Positions 27,537 through 37,235 of a stretch of DNA of 64,000 bases are shown here, in pieces. Below the pieces are notes generated by a model, which saw only the letters and a program-made list of their open reading frames with translations, was not told the DNA's origin and searched no databases. Source of the stretch: Pleionea litopenaei (GTDB lineage Bacteria > Pseudomonadota > Gammaproteobacteria > Enterobacterales > Kangiellaceae). The stretch spans positions 1,800,501-1,864,500 of the forward strand of contig NZ_CP133548.1 of NCBI RefSeq assembly GCF_031198435.1, in the 5' to 3' direction. Each line of letters opens with the position of its first letter. The stretch's first letter is position 1. A program made the position numbers and the translations under genes.

Positions 27537-27854
27537 ATGAATAAGACAACTTGCGGGATCGAAGAACAAGCTAAAGACGATAATGTCGATGGAACTTTAA
27601 TAAAAGCGTTTGAGCGTAGTTTTGATGTTACAGCAAATGTAAAAGAAGATAATCCTAAGGCCCTTAATTCAGACTCCCTTTTCGCAAATACAAAACACCT
27701 TACTTGGCTTGCATATCAATATCACTTAAGCCTAGAACATTACGCCGGTATTGTGCTTGAGCAAACTATTCGCAGCAATGAGGGCACTTTCAAGAGTTTC
27801 AATGTAACCGCCGATAAATTCGAACAACAATATAAGAATCTTTGGCGAAAATAA
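27537..27854 (+). CDS. Small protein of unknown function
   Basis: A 105-residue soluble, slightly acidic protein with a good ribosome site (GAGGAA before ATG) and a hairpin terminator directly after its stop, so it is probably a real monocistronic gene. No family is recognised. The C-terminal half (HLTWLAYQYHLSLEHYAGIV) is predicted helical. It precedes the pho/pst regulon but is convergent with it. Confidence 0.6.
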   Translation: MNKTTCGIEEQAKDDNVDGTLIKAFERSFDVTANVKEDNPKALNSDSLFANTKHLTWLAYQYHLSLEHYAGIVLEQTIRSNEGTFKSFNVTADKFEQQYKNLWRK

Positions 27855-27856
27855 AA

Positions 27857-27882
27857 AAAGCCCTCTTAATAAAGTGGGCTTT
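27857..27882. terminator. Terminator hairpin between the small gene and pstS
   Basis: AAAGCCC and GGGCTTT flank an inner CTT/AAG pairing with one T-T mismatch and an AATA loop. An A-run before it and a short T-run after it fit a bidirectional terminator for the two convergent genes. Confidence 0.75.
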
Positions 27883-27934
27883 AAGCATCCGTGTAAACTT
27901 AAATCCTAATCAACCAGAAAACTATTCCAAAAAT

Positions 27935-28897
27935 CTAATCAAGCATTTTTAAAACTTTCTCAGCTGTTGCTGCAGGAAGAGGAACGTATCCATCTTTAAC
28001 AACCACTTCTTGACCTTTCTTAGAAAGAACCATTTTCAAGAACTCACGCTCAAGTGGAGACAAAGGCTTGTTAGGGTTCTTGTTGATGTAGATGTACAAG
28101 TAACGGCTTAATGGGAAAGTTCCATTTAGTACGTTCTCTGGTGTTGCAGCAACAAACTCGTCACCTTCTTTTTTCGCTAAAGGAACTAAACGAACACCTG
28201 AAGTCACGTAACCGATACCTGAATAACCGATTGCGTTTTTAGATTGGCTGATGGCCTGAACAACAGCAGCAGAACCCGGTTGCTCGTTTACGCTGTTTTT
28301 AAAGTCACCTTTACACAAAGCTTTGCTTTTGAAGTAACCATAAGTTCCAGACACTGAGTTACGACCGAACAATTGAATATCACCTAAACCATCTACGCCA
28401 ACGCCATTCCAGCTAGAAATGTCGCCATCCGCTTTACATTTGCGAGTTGAAGAGAAAATCGCATCAACTTGTGGGATGGTTAACCCTTTGATTGGGTTGT
28501 CTTTGTTCACGTAAACCGCTAATGCATCGATAGCTACAGGAATAGCAACTGGCTTGTAACCATGCTTCTCTTCAAACGCAGCCATTTCTTTCGATTTCAT
28601 TTTACGACTCATAGGACCTAAGTTTGCCGTGCCTTGAGTTAACGCAGGTGGTGCAGTTGAAGAACCCGCCGCTTGAATTTGAATGTTCACGTTTGGATAC
28701 AAACGCTTGAACTCTTCTTGCCACAAGGTCATTAAGTTCGCCAAAGTGTCAGAACCTACTGACGATAGGTTTCCTGAAACACCGCTGGTCTTTTCATAAG
28801 TCGGTAAGTTTTCGTCCACTTTGTTAGCAGCCAGTGGGTTGCTGATAATTGCTGCAGACAAAGTAGCCATTGCAGCGATATGCTTAAGAAGTTTCAT
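27935..28897 (-). CDS. pstS: PstS, periplasmic phosphate-binding protein
   Basis: About 320 residues with a Sec signal peptide (to about residue 24). It has the phosphate-binding segments [37 protein letters not shown] and [18 protein letters not shown] of the large PstS type found in marine gammaproteobacteria. It delivers phosphate to PstCA. The second of two ATGs is preferred, as GGGAGAG is then better spaced. It is the last gene of the pho/pst set, 178 bases after phoR, and has its own Pho-box-like site, so it can be transcribed separately. Confidence 0.94.
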   Translation of the reverse strand: MKLLKHIAAMATLSAAIISNPLAANKVDENLPTYEKTSGVSGNLSSVGSDTLANLMTLWQEEFKRLYPNVNIQIQAAGSSTAPPALTQGTANLGPMSRKMKSKEMAAFEEKHGYKPVAIPVAIDALAVYVNKDNPIKGLTIPQVDAIFSSTRKCKADGDISSWNGVGVDGLGDIQLFGRNSVSGTYGYFKSKALCKGDFKNSVNEQPGSAAVVQAISQSKNAIGYSGIGYVTSGVRLVPLAKKEGDEFVAATPENVLNGTFPLSRYLYIYINKNPNKPLSPLEREFLKMVLSKKGQEVVVKDGYVPLPAATAEKVLKMLD

Positions 28898-28969
28898 CAT
28901 ACTCTCCCAATCTTCACTTATATATTGAAATACCCATAATTTGGATAGTGGACATGGTAGAGGGTAATT

Positions 28970-28987
28970 ATTGCGATTTTATGACAA
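28970..28987 (-). promoter_or_regulatory. Degenerate Pho box before pstS
   Basis: On the minus strand the site reads TTGTCATAAAATCGCAAT. The first half matches the Pho-box half TGTCATA; the second half is weak. It sits about 70-90 bases upstream of the pstS start and would bind PhoB. Confidence 0.6.
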
Positions 28988-29010
28988 TTGAAAAATTTAT
29001 ATTTTATTAT

Positions 29011-29056
29011 TAGTTATCAATAAGTTAGATAACTATGGCGCGACAGAAAACGCGCC
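29011..29056. other. Two hairpins between phoR and pstS
   Basis: TAGTTATC/GATAACTA (29011-29035) and GGCGCG/CGCGCC (29037-29056) are inverted repeats just after the phoR stop. Neither has a T-run on the minus strand, so they may slow read-through or stabilise mRNA instead of terminating strictly. Confidence 0.5.
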
Positions 29057-29078
29057 CTAAATGACAATAATGTAGCAG

Positions 29079-30365
29079 TTATTTGACAGCCTTGAAGTCG
29101 CAATAAAAACAGCTGCCGCGCCCTACTTCGCTGGTTATTTGAAGTCTCGTTCCATGACGCTCTAAAATATGCTTCACAATCGCGAGCCCTAAGCCAGTGC
29201 CTCCGACCGACCGATCGCGACCATCATCAATACGATAGAATCGTTCGGTTAGACGAGGTAGATGGACGGCATCAATACCTGGCCCATTGTCTTCAACAGC
29301 CATTCGGAAACCATCGTCCAACTGGTGCCAAGTTACTTTTATTTGGCCACCCTTTGGAGTGTATCGAACCGCATTGAATATTAAATTTGAAAAGGCACTG
29401 TGCAATTCTTTTTCATTGCCTTTAATAATGGCATCGTTATCACTGTCGAAGGTGATTTTATGCTTACCTTCACTGAGTGCTTTAGCTTCTTCAACAATGC
29501 GTTTTAAAATCATGCTCGGTGAGACAGAGACTTCACGAACGGGTTCATCACCACTTTCTAGCTTAGAAAGCGTTAACAGATCGTCAACCAACGAACGCAT
29601 GCGCAGAACTTGTTGTCCCATTTGATCAACTGGCCGGTGGAAAAAAGTCGGTAATTGTTCTTTAGAATCTGAAAATATTTCGACATAACCATTAACGACC
29701 GTTAACGGAGTTCGCAATTCGTGCGACACATTCGCGACAAAGTCTTGGCGAATTTTTTCTAACTGATAGAGGCGGGTAATATTGCGAACCATTAATAATC
29801 GCTGATTTTTATTGTACTCAGTTAGTCGCAAACTTAGCTTTATATCGTCATCGATTGGAGAGGTAACCTCGACGGGAAGAGTATAATCTCCGTGTTCTAA
29901 ATAACTGACAAAACGCGGATTACGAATCAAATTGGTAATTCGTTGGCCAATATCCTTACGAACATTCAGCCCTATCAAGTTCTCAGCAGATTTATTAAAC
30001 CAGATGATCTCAGTCATTTCTCCGAGAACAATCGCGCCGTCAGGCAGAGCCGCCGTCGATGATCGAAACTCACTGAGAATTCGAGTAAGTCGTTTTTTCG
30101 ATTTTCGATTGCGCTTTTGCAATAAATAGATCGAGTGAAAAATATCACTCCAGATGCCTTCTGAATCGGGAGGATAGAGATCTCGAGACGTCGTTAACCA
30201 GCGTTTAAGTCGATAGATTTGTCTCAAGTGCCATGCTAGGTAACTGGCAGTCATTACAAACAGTATTTCGCCGGTGTAGCCAGTAAACAATCCAATGATA
30301 ATGGCCACAATCGTGACCATAGATACGAACCAGATTTCTACGCCCCAATAGCGAAAACTACTCAT
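29079..30365 (-). CDS. phoR: PhoR, phosphate-sensing histidine kinase
   Basis: A 428-residue sensor kinase that autophosphorylates and phosphorylates PhoB when phosphate is scarce. Two membrane helices lie within residues 8-48 with a very short periplasmic loop, as in E. coli PhoR. A PAS domain spans about 95-200. The phospho-acceptor is His215 in VANVSHELRTPLTVV, followed by N-box NLIFNAVRYTP, G1 DNGPGID and G2 GGTGLGLAIVKH. It follows phoB by 30 bases; sensing probably goes through the Pst transporter and PhoU, as in the family. Confidence 0.96.
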   Translation of the reverse strand: MSSFRYWGVEIWFVSMVTIVAIIIGLFTGYTGEILFVMTASYLAWHLRQIYRLKRWLTTSRDLYPPDSEGIWSDIFHSIYLLQKRNRKSKKRLTRILSEFRSSTAALPDGAIVLGEMTEIIWFNKSAENLIGLNVRKDIGQRITNLIRNPRFVSYLEHGDYTLPVEVTSPIDDDIKLSLRLTEYNKNQRLLMVRNITRLYQLEKIRQDFVANVSHELRTPLTVVNGYVEIFSDSKEQLPTFFHRPVDQMGQQVLRMRSLVDDLLTLSKLESGDEPVREVSVSPSMILKRIVEEAKALSEGKHKITFDSDNDAIIKGNEKELHSAFSNLIFNAVRYTPKGGQIKVTWHQLDDGFRMAVEDNGPGIDAVHLPRLTERFYRIDDGRDRSVGGTGLGLAIVKHILERHGTRLQITSEVGRGSCFYCDFKAVK

Positions 30366-30395
30366 ACTTCCGTCCTAGGTTGAGCAATCAAGTTC

Positions 30396-31091
30396 TTAAC
30401 CTCGATGTGAGAATCGATATCCAGCACCGCGTACTGTTTGAACGTAATTTTCAATTCCAAATGGAGCCAGCGCTTTTCGCAGTCGTCGAATATGAACATC
30501 AACCGTTCGCTCTTCTACAATCACTTGATGCCCCCAAACAGAGTCTAATAATTGCCCACGAGTAAACACTCGTTCTTGGTGCTCTAAAAAGAATAATAGT
30601 AGCTTATATTCGGTCGGCCCCATTTTAATGGTTTGGCCATCAACCGACACACGATGACCGGCGGTATCCATTTTAAGACGGCCAGACTCGATTAATCGCT
30701 CTTGGGTCACATTAGGATCAGCACGACGAAGCACCGCTCGAATGCGCGCCATCAGTTCTCGTGGCGAAAAGGGCTTAACGACATAGTCATCAGCACCAGC
30801 ATCTAGTCCTTTTATTCGATCATCTTCTTCACCGCGCGCCGTTAGCATGATCACCGGAACTTCTTTGAACAAAGTATTCTTTTTGACCTTGCGGGTCATT
30901 TCAATGCCCGAAGCACCAGGTAGCATCCAGTCGACTAGCAAAAGGTCAGGAATGGTTTCTTCTTGCAACAACGACAGCGCTTTTTCTGCCGTACCTGCTT
31001 GTAATGTTGAGTAGCCCGCTTGTTCTAGCGAGAATACTAACATTTCTCGAATATCTCTTTCGTCTTCGACGACCATGATTGTTGCGCTCAT
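30396..31091 (-). CDS. phoB: PhoB, phosphate-regulon response regulator
   Basis: A 231-residue OmpR-family regulator. The receiver domain has acidic residues VVEDE, the phospho-acceptor Asp54 in LLVDWMLPG and the conserved Lys in VVKPFSP. The C-terminal winged helix (GPTEYKLLLFFLEHQERVFTRGQLL, ERTVDVHIRRLRKAL) binds Pho boxes. The clear Pho boxes in this window at 36.8-37.0 kb are likely its targets. It lies between phoU and phoR. Confidence 0.97.
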   Translation of the reverse strand: MSATIMVVEDERDIREMLVFSLEQAGYSTLQAGTAEKALSLLQEETIPDLLLVDWMLPGASGIEMTRKVKKNTLFKEVPVIMLTARGEEDDRIKGLDAGADDYVVKPFSPRELMARIRAVLRRADPNVTQERLIESGRLKMDTAGHRVSVDGQTIKMGPTEYKLLLFFLEHQERVFTRGQLLDSVWGHQVIVEERTVDVHIRRLRKALAPFGIENYVQTVRGAGYRFSHRG

Positions 31092-31136
31092 AACCTAACC
31101 CTTTGCTTTATGTCCTAATTCGACGCGGCAGGAAAA

Positions 31137-31874
31137 TTATTTTTTTTGTGCGAGCTGTTTCATCTCTTCTAAGCTCACATGTCGCACATCTTTTCCTTCC
31201 ACTAAATAAATCACATACTCGCAAATGTTACGAGCGTGATCACCAATACGTTCCAGTGCTCGGGCAGACCACATTACGTCTAGCGCAGAAGAAATACTAC
31301 GAGGGTCCTCCATCATATAAGTAATTAATTGACGAGTAATCGCATTGTATTCCTTATCTGCTGTTTTCTCCTTATGAGCCACTTTCAATGCGGCATCAAC
31401 ATCCAAACGTGCAAATGCGTCTAGCGCTTCATTCAACATGTTTCTCACATGGTTGCCAAGATGAACCACTGCTCCAAACTGCTTTTTCGACGGCATAAAA
31501 TTATCCATGTCTAAAGCAATATGGTTAGCCATGCGTGCAATCTTTTCTGCTTCATCACCAATTCGCTCTAAATCAGTAATGGTTTTGATAATTGCTACCA
31601 CCAGACGTAAATCACCGGCTGCTGGTTGACGCTTTGCTAAAATACGTGTGCATTCTTCGTCAATGCTTACTTCGTAAGCGTTAACTTTTTCATCACGCTC
31701 AATGATTTCTTTTGACAGCTCAGGGTCGAGATTCTCTAAAGCTTCCATCGCTCTTTCGATTTGCTCTTCGACCATTCCGCCCATGGTTAAAACGCGTTGA
31801 CGTACATTCTCCAGTTCTTCATTGAACTGTTGCGAGATGTGTTTTGTAAACTGCCCTTTTTCCATCATAGTCAT
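31137..31874 (-). CDS. phoU: PhoU, negative regulator of Pho signalling
   Basis: A 245-residue two-repeat helical-bundle protein that relays the state of PstSCAB to PhoR. Both metal-binding repeats are visible: ITDLERIGDEAEKIARMA and ARALERIGDHARNICEYV. Length equals the family norm. Three ATGs crowd the start; the first is reported. A 100-base spacer with a 20-bp tandem repeat separates it from pstB. Confidence 0.96.
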   Translation of the reverse strand: MTMMEKGQFTKHISQQFNEELENVRQRVLTMGGMVEEQIERAMEALENLDPELSKEIIERDEKVNAYEVSIDEECTRILAKRQPAAGDLRLVVAIIKTITDLERIGDEAEKIARMANHIALDMDNFMPSKKQFGAVVHLGNHVRNMLNEALDAFARLDVDAALKVAHKEKTADKEYNAITRQLITYMMEDPRSISSALDVMWSARALERIGDHARNICEYVIYLVEGKDVRHVSLEEMKQLAQKK

Positions 31875-31900
31875 ATACCTTTAATATGTTTCACTCGTGT

Positions 31901-31960
31901 GACACTTTCCCAATTTCTGTAATACTTTGCCAATTTCTGCAATACTTTTCCAAATTCTGA
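31901..31960. repeat. 20-bp x3 tandem repeat in the pstB-phoU spacer
   Basis: Three in-register 20-base copies (GACACTTTCCCAATTTCTGT, AATACTTTGCCAATTTCTGC, AATACTTTTCCAAATTCTGA). They lie in the transcribed spacer of the pst-pho operon and could set the relative level of the two genes; that is a guess. Confidence 0.7.
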
Positions 31961-31974
31961 AAAGCTGACGTCAA

Positions 31975-32805
31975 TTAACCGTAACGTCCAGTAATATAAT
32001 CTTCGGTTTTCTTTTTACTTGGGTTCGTAAAAATAGTATCGGTTTTATCAAACTCAACCATGTCACCCATATACATAAACGCAGTGTAATCGGATACACG
32101 AGCTGCTTGTTGCATGTTATGTGTGACAATAACAATGGTGTACTGATCTTTTAGATCATGAATCAATTCTTCGATTTTAAGCGTTGAAATAGGATCTAAC
32201 GCCGAGGCAGGCTCATCGAGCAATAATACTTCTGGTTGCACGGCAATTGAGCGCGCAATCACTAAACGTTGTTGCTGACCACCAGACATACCCAATGCGT
32301 TATCATCGAGACGATCTTTTACTTCATCCCAAAGTGCTGCACCTTTGAGAGCCCACTCAACCACTTCATCTAATACACTTCGTTTATTAATGCCTTGCAA
32401 GCGCAAACCATAAGCTACGTTCTCGTAAATAGACTTCGGAAATGGATTTGGCTTCTGGAACACCATACCAACATTTCGTCGCAAATCGGCAACATTGATA
32501 TCTGGGCCATAAATGTTAGTACCATTTAATTTAATCGCACCTTCAACTCGGGCGATATCGACCAAATCATTCATTCGGTTGAAACAACGTAACAATGTTG
32601 ATTTACCACAACCACTCGGGCCGATAAACGCAGTTACTTTTTTCTCAGGAATGTGAAGATTAATATCATGTAACGCTTGCTTCTGTGCGTAATACAAGTT
32701 CAAGTTTTCAACTTCAAGCGTGATTTTCTCATCTTTCAATGCATCGAGGTTTAAACCGCTATTAGAGGTTTCTCGTGTCAGATCTAGTTTCATTTCAGCT
32801 GTCAT
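31975..32805 (-). CDS. pstB: PstB, phosphate ABC-transporter ATPase
   Basis: A 276-residue ATPase. Walker [14 protein letters not shown], signature MSGGQQQRL, Walker [14 protein letters not shown] and the His switch IVIVTHNM are all present, as is the PstB-specific [20 protein letters not shown] region. It powers phosphate import through PstC/PstA. It starts 35 bases after pstA in the same transcript. Confidence 0.97.
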   Translation of the reverse strand: MTAEMKLDLTRETSNSGLNLDALKDEKITLEVENLNLYYAQKQALHDINLHIPEKKVTAFIGPSGCGKSTLLRCFNRMNDLVDIARVEGAIKLNGTNIYGPDINVADLRRNVGMVFQKPNPFPKSIYENVAYGLRLQGINKRSVLDEVVEWALKGAALWDEVKDRLDDNALGMSGGQQQRLVIARSIAVQPEVLLLDEPASALDPISTLKIEELIHDLKDQYTIVIVTHNMQQAARVSDYTAFMYMGDMVEFDKTDTIFTNPSKKKTEDYITGRYG

Positions 32806-32840
32806 AATGTTACCCAGTTATATTCACAGTCGATACAAGC

Positions 32841-34466
32841 TTAGTGCTCGAGTGACTTGTATTTTTCACGAAGACGGTTACGAATTTTAATCGCAGTAAT
32901 GTTCAATAAAATAATGACCAATACCAATAAGAAGGCTGTCGCAAATACCAATGGACGCGCGGCCTCAACATTCGGGCTTTGAAAACCCACATCATAAATA
33001 TGGAAACCTAAGTGCATAAACTTACGCTCTAGGTGGATAAACGGCAGGTTGCCATCAACCGGTAGCGTCGGCGCAAGCTTTACAACACCGACCAACATAA
33101 GCGGCGCCACTTCTCCGGCGGCACGGGCAATAGCTAGAATTAATCCGGTCATCATTGCAGGGCTCGCCATTGGCAAAACAGTTCGCCATAAGGTTTCAAT
33201 TTTTGTCGCGCCTAATGCGAGACTGCCTTCTCGAATGGACTTGGGAATTCGTGACAAGCCCTCTTCCGTCGATACAATCACAACAGGCAAGGTTAAAAGC
33301 GCGAGGGTTATGGAAGCCCATAACAAACCCGAGGTTCCAAAAGTCGGCGCAGGCTTAGCTTCAGGGTAAAATAAGTCATCGATACTTCCACCTAAAAAGT
33401 AGACGAAAAAACCTAAACCAAATACTCCGTATACAATCGATGGCACGCCCGCTAAGTTATTCACCGCAATACGAATCAAGCGCGTTACAAACCCTTGCTT
33501 GGCATATTCGTGCAAATAAACGGCTGCAACAACGCCAAACGGAGTGACCATAATAGACATTAATATAACCATCATTACGGTTCCGAAGATAGCTGGAAAA
33601 ACGCCACCTTCGGTATTGGCTTCTCGTGGTTCATCGAAGATAAACTCTCCGACTTTACTAAAGTAATGACCGACCTTTGCAAAAAATCCCATCGCATTTG
33701 GCTGATACGCCATAACAATATTACTGGCTTTTATCGTGAGCGCTTTATCGTCAATCGAAACGACTTGCAAAGAATCACGGTTAGCATCGCGGTAGAGCTC
33801 ATTCATTTTCGCTTGCTGCACTTCGAACTCAGCTTTCAGCGCTTCTTCTTGCTTGCGAATTTCAGCAATGGCTTCTGGCGTATCTTTATCTTCTAGTTGC
33901 AAACGGCGGCGTTCTAAACGCAACTGTTCTAAATCGTAATTGATCGAGCCAATGTCGTCTTTCTCAATATCTTTAATTTCGCTGTAGATATTTGTCGCTC
34001 GGTCGATGGCATTTTCCATCATTGAGAAGAATTCAGGATCTTTCTCGGTGTAGGTTTTTCCGTCCAACTCAACCGCAGTAAGAAAACCGTAAAAATTTCC
34101 CCACTCTCGACGCTCAATCACTAACACATCATCGCGACTCGATTGACCAACCACGTCTTTCGCTTTCAGCCAACGAAAGTCTAAGCCATACAGGTCTCGG
34201 TTACCGGTTTTCAACAAAATTTGCTTAGCAACGGCAGGGTCTTGACCTTTTGGCGTTTCTTCGTCGTAAATTTCACCCATGGCTTGTTGCTTTGTGCCGT
34301 CGGCCAATTGTGTCTCGAACACAACGATATCTGCTGGCCAAAAATGACTTAGGCCCTTAACTGCAATGAATAATACTAAACTCACCACCATTACCAATGA
34401 AATGGCGATGGCTCCAGCATTAAACCAGACCCAGTGTTCTCCAGATTTAAAAAACTTATCTTTCAT
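32841..34466 (-). CDS. pstA: PstA, phosphate ABC-transporter permease with large N-terminal insertion
   Basis: A 541-residue permease, nearly twice the E. coli length. A first membrane helix at about 15-36 is followed by a roughly 230-residue extracytoplasmic insertion that includes a coiled coil (LEQLRLERRRLQLED). The usual MetI-like permease follows from about residue 285, with the EAA loop SIREGSLALGATKIETLWRTVLP contacting PstB. The long form is typical of marine gammaproteobacteria; the insertion's role is unknown. Lies 22 bases after pstC. Confidence 0.94.
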   Translation of the reverse strand: MKDKFFKSGEHWVWFNAGAIAISLVMVVSLVLFIAVKGLSHFWPADIVVFETQLADGTKQQAMGEIYDEETPKGQDPAVAKQILLKTGNRDLYGLDFRWLKAKDVVGQSSRDDVLVIERREWGNFYGFLTAVELDGKTYTEKDPEFFSMMENAIDRATNIYSEIKDIEKDDIGSINYDLEQLRLERRRLQLEDKDTPEAIAEIRKQEEALKAEFEVQQAKMNELYRDANRDSLQVVSIDDKALTIKASNIVMAYQPNAMGFFAKVGHYFSKVGEFIFDEPREANTEGGVFPAIFGTVMMVILMSIMVTPFGVVAAVYLHEYAKQGFVTRLIRIAVNNLAGVPSIVYGVFGLGFFVYFLGGSIDDLFYPEAKPAPTFGTSGLLWASITLALLTLPVVIVSTEEGLSRIPKSIREGSLALGATKIETLWRTVLPMASPAMMTGLILAIARAAGEVAPLMLVGVVKLAPTLPVDGNLPFIHLERKFMHLGFHIYDVGFQSPNVEAARPLVFATAFLLVLVIILLNITAIKIRNRLREKYKSLEH

Positions 34467-34488
34467 CGATCTTGCCTAATTTCAAAGA

Positions 34489-36762
34489 TTAAAGTGAGCC
34501 GTATTTACGACGTAAACGGTGTCGTACATTTTCGGCTAACGTATTAAACACAAAAGTAAACACAAAGAGCACAAAGCCTGCTAAGAAGAGTACTCGGTAA
34601 TGCGATGACCCAACCTCTGACTCTGGCATTTCGACAGCAATGTTCGCTGACAAGGTACGCATGCCTTCAAAAATATTGGCTTCCATAATGGGCGTATTAC
34701 CTGTTGCCATTAATACGATCATGGTCTCTCCGACTGCGCGCCCTAAACCGATCATAACCGCCGAGAAAATACCAGGACTTGCCGTTGGTAAGACAACACG
34801 AACTAAGGTTTGCCATGGACTAGCACCTAACGCTAGTGAGCCGTTCGACAGATGCTTAGGCACACTAAAGATGGCATCTTCAGCAATTGAGAAAATAGTA
34901 GGAATAACGGCAAATCCCATTGCAATACCAACGACTAAAGAGTTGCGCTGATCGTAAGTGATTCCTATCGACTCTAACCATACTCGCATGTTGCCATCAA
35001 ACAACACTTTTTCCATTGGGTAACTGATAGCAAAACAACCCCATGCGATCAGAATAACAACAGGCACCAATAATGCGGCTTGCCAACCATCAGGAATTCG
35101 AGAAGTGACTGAGCTTGGTAAAAAATGCCAAATCAGGCCAAAGCCAACAATAGCGAGCGGCATGAGTATCAATATCATAAACACGCCGGGCAGGTTCTCT
35201 TCCATTACGGGAGCTAACCACAAACCAGCTAAAAAGCCCAAAATAACCGTAGGTAACGCTTCCATGATTTCAATCGCAGGTTTCACCGACGAACGCATTT
35301 TGGGAGCCATAAAGTAAGCGGTAAAAATAGCGCCGCAAATGGCGAGAGGCATTGCAAATAACATTGCGTAAAATGCCGCTTTCAAGGTTCCGAAACTCAG
35401 TGGAACTAAAGAAAACTTAGCTTCAAAGTCGGTCGTTGATGCCGAAGACTGCCAAGTATATTGAGGTTCAGGGTAACTTTCGTACCACACTTTACTCCAC
35501 AAAGCAGACCAAGAAAGATCGGGATGTTCATTTTCAATAGACCAGACATGAACTTTGTCTGCTGAAGCTATCAGCATGCGGTTAGTACGAGGATTCAAAA
35601 TAAGTCGAGATTCGCCTGACAACTCGGCAATATTTTCCGATAGCACTTCACGATGTGATGTGGTGTAAAAAATGCCTAAGTTATTTTCAGCGTCAATAAC
35701 ATAAAAACCTTTACGACGAATTTCAGGAATTATTGTTTTAATGTCGGCATCGCCAAACTCAAACGAACGAATAAGGTTCAATCGATAAGTATTGTTATCA
35801 TCACGAACAGGGAACCATTGGCTTACCTTGCCAGTGTTGTCGCCAACCAAAAGTGAAATTCCGCCAAGCAACAGTTTTACATCAGTCACTTGTTCAGTGT
35901 TTGCTACCAACGATAGGCGCTCATTAGGAATCAGTTCATCGCCTTCTAACCAGTAGCTTTGTAATTCACCACTAACGCCAATTAAATAAACCCAGTGTCC
36001 GGTTGGGTCATGCAATAAATATTTAATCGCGAAATCTCCTTGCAACGCTTGTTCGCTCAACAACTCAAGCTGTACGCCATCGGTGAGAAAAGACTCTTGC
36101 AACTCAAAGCGCTGGAACGCAATGTTCTGCTCAGCATCGCTAGTGACAATACTGAAATACTCTTCGCTTTTCGCTGCCGCTATAGACTCGATCGATGAGT
36201 CCATCAATTGCAAACCGTCTTCACCAAAGGGATATTCAATACCCGGCGTAATGGTGCGAACATCATTCGGATAACTGATGCTAAAGGTTAATTTCGGCAT
36301 AAGTACACGGCCAGACGACAATGCGACTGCCACGAGAGACTCTTCACGATGGGCGAAAACGGCTTGAGTGACTTGCTCGTCATCTTCAAGTGGCAAAGAC
36401 AACTGACTGATCGCTTCACCGGTCTGTGCGTAGTAATAATTTAATTGACCATCCGCTTCAATTCGAAAAGCAACCTCTCCGTACTCCTCCATACCCCAAA
36501 GGAGTGGCTGTGATGCTTCCACTTGGTAACTTTGCTGCGGCAACACCTCAGCACTGCGGAATATTGGAAATACAACATATAATAGATAGAAGAAAATCAT
36601 CACCACGGCGACAATGACTGACACACCACCGATAGCAATACTATGGCGCGCCAACACGTCCTTAATCCGTCTTAACGTGTGGTGACCACCCTCTGTCTGT
36701 TTATCGAGTAATTCACGAACCCGATCTTTCACGGCTTCGTAGTCGTTACTTAAATCATTCAT
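34489..36762 (-). CDS. pstC: PstC, phosphate ABC-transporter permease with large periplasmic domain
   Basis: A 757-residue permease. A cytoplasmic N-terminus of about 38 residues leads to a membrane helix at 39-66, a beta-rich, propeller-like periplasmic insertion at about 70-450, and five or so further helices from 455. The EAA loop PKHLSNGSLALGASPWQTLVRV is in the C-terminal part. Usual PstC is about 320 residues, so the insertion is the main oddity; together with the PstA insertion it may form a periplasmic collar for PstS. First gene of the operon, 55 bases or more downstream of a near-perfect Pho box. Confidence 0.94.
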   Translation of the reverse strand: MNDLSNDYEAVKDRVRELLDKQTEGGHHTLRRIKDVLARHSIAIGGVSVIVAVVMIFFYLLYVVFPIFRSAEVLPQQSYQVEASQPLLWGMEEYGEVAFRIEADGQLNYYYAQTGEAISQLSLPLEDDEQVTQAVFAHREESLVAVALSSGRVLMPKLTFSISYPNDVRTITPGIEYPFGEDGLQLMDSSIESIAAAKSEEYFSIVTSDAEQNIAFQRFELQESFLTDGVQLELLSEQALQGDFAIKYLLHDPTGHWVYLIGVSGELQSYWLEGDELIPNERLSLVANTEQVTDVKLLLGGISLLVGDNTGKVSQWFPVRDDNNTYRLNLIRSFEFGDADIKTIIPEIRRKGFYVIDAENNLGIFYTTSHREVLSENIAELSGESRLILNPRTNRMLIASADKVHVWSIENEHPDLSWSALWSKVWYESYPEPQYTWQSSASTTDFEAKFSLVPLSFGTLKAAFYAMLFAMPLAICGAIFTAYFMAPKMRSSVKPAIEIMEALPTVILGFLAGLWLAPVMEENLPGVFMILILMPLAIVGFGLIWHFLPSSVTSRIPDGWQAALLVPVVILIAWGCFAISYPMEKVLFDGNMRVWLESIGITYDQRNSLVVGIAMGFAVIPTIFSIAEDAIFSVPKHLSNGSLALGASPWQTLVRVVLPTASPGIFSAVMIGLGRAVGETMIVLMATGNTPIMEANIFEGMRTLSANIAVEMPESEVGSSHYRVLFLAGFVLFVFTFVFNTLAENVRHRLRRKYGSL

Positions 36763-36816
36763 CGAATTTTTCTATTTAGGCCTATTATCAAGATGCCGCT
36801 ATTGTAGAGCCCAAAC

Positions 36817-36834
36817 ATGACAGTTATATGACAA
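36817..36834 (-). promoter_or_regulatory. Pho box for the pstCAB-phoUBR operon
   Basis: Minus strand TTGTCATATAACTGTCAT, nearly identical to the Pho-box consensus of two TGTCAT halves 11 bases apart. It lies 55 bases upstream of the pstC start. A further TGTCAT half is at 36838-36843 on the opposite strand. Confidence 0.88.
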
Positions 36835-36950
36835 ACTGTCATATTCAGAAAGGCTTACCGCGAAATGATGCTATCTCTTTGTTTTTAATAGACTTTCAAA
36901 AAACAAATAGTTTAACTTACGTCGCAGAATCGAGTAGAATGGCGCGCAAC

Positions 36951-36977
36951 CTGTCATATTTATGACATAAATGTCAT
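36951..36977 (+). promoter_or_regulatory. Pho-box cluster upstream of the porin
   Basis: CTGTCATATTTATGACAT followed by AATGTCAT gives three TGTCAT/TGACAT halves at 11- and 9-base spacing. It lies about 260 bases before the porin start, so it may serve the porin or add to control of pstC. Confidence 0.7.
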
Positions 36978-37235
36978 TTTAGTCTAATTTTTAACCCAAT
37001 GATGTATCTTCGGGACCAAACTTGGCTGACTCAAAGACGTTCATTAGCGGCGAAAATATGCCTAGCCTCAGCATAATGCTGGTCTAGACTTGGCAAAAAC
37101 TTTAGATGTAGCGACCAAAATAACTCAAGTTGCTACAAAAAAATGACATATGAAATAAAACTGTCACATTACTCAACTATCATTGCCGCCAGTTCGGTAT
37201 TAAACGATATTGAATGTTATAACTGGGAGAACAAT

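Larger units (their letters stand above)
36763..37235. promoter_or_regulatory. Divergent pstC / porin control region
   Basis: A 473-base spacer holding the pstC Pho box, the porin-side Pho-like cluster at 36951-36977 and a further single CTGTCACA half near 37161. AT-rich runs between them are suitable promoter DNA, but no -10 element is assigned. There is no separate gene; an ORF extension from 37143 is upstream noise ahead of the porin start. Confidence 0.7.
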
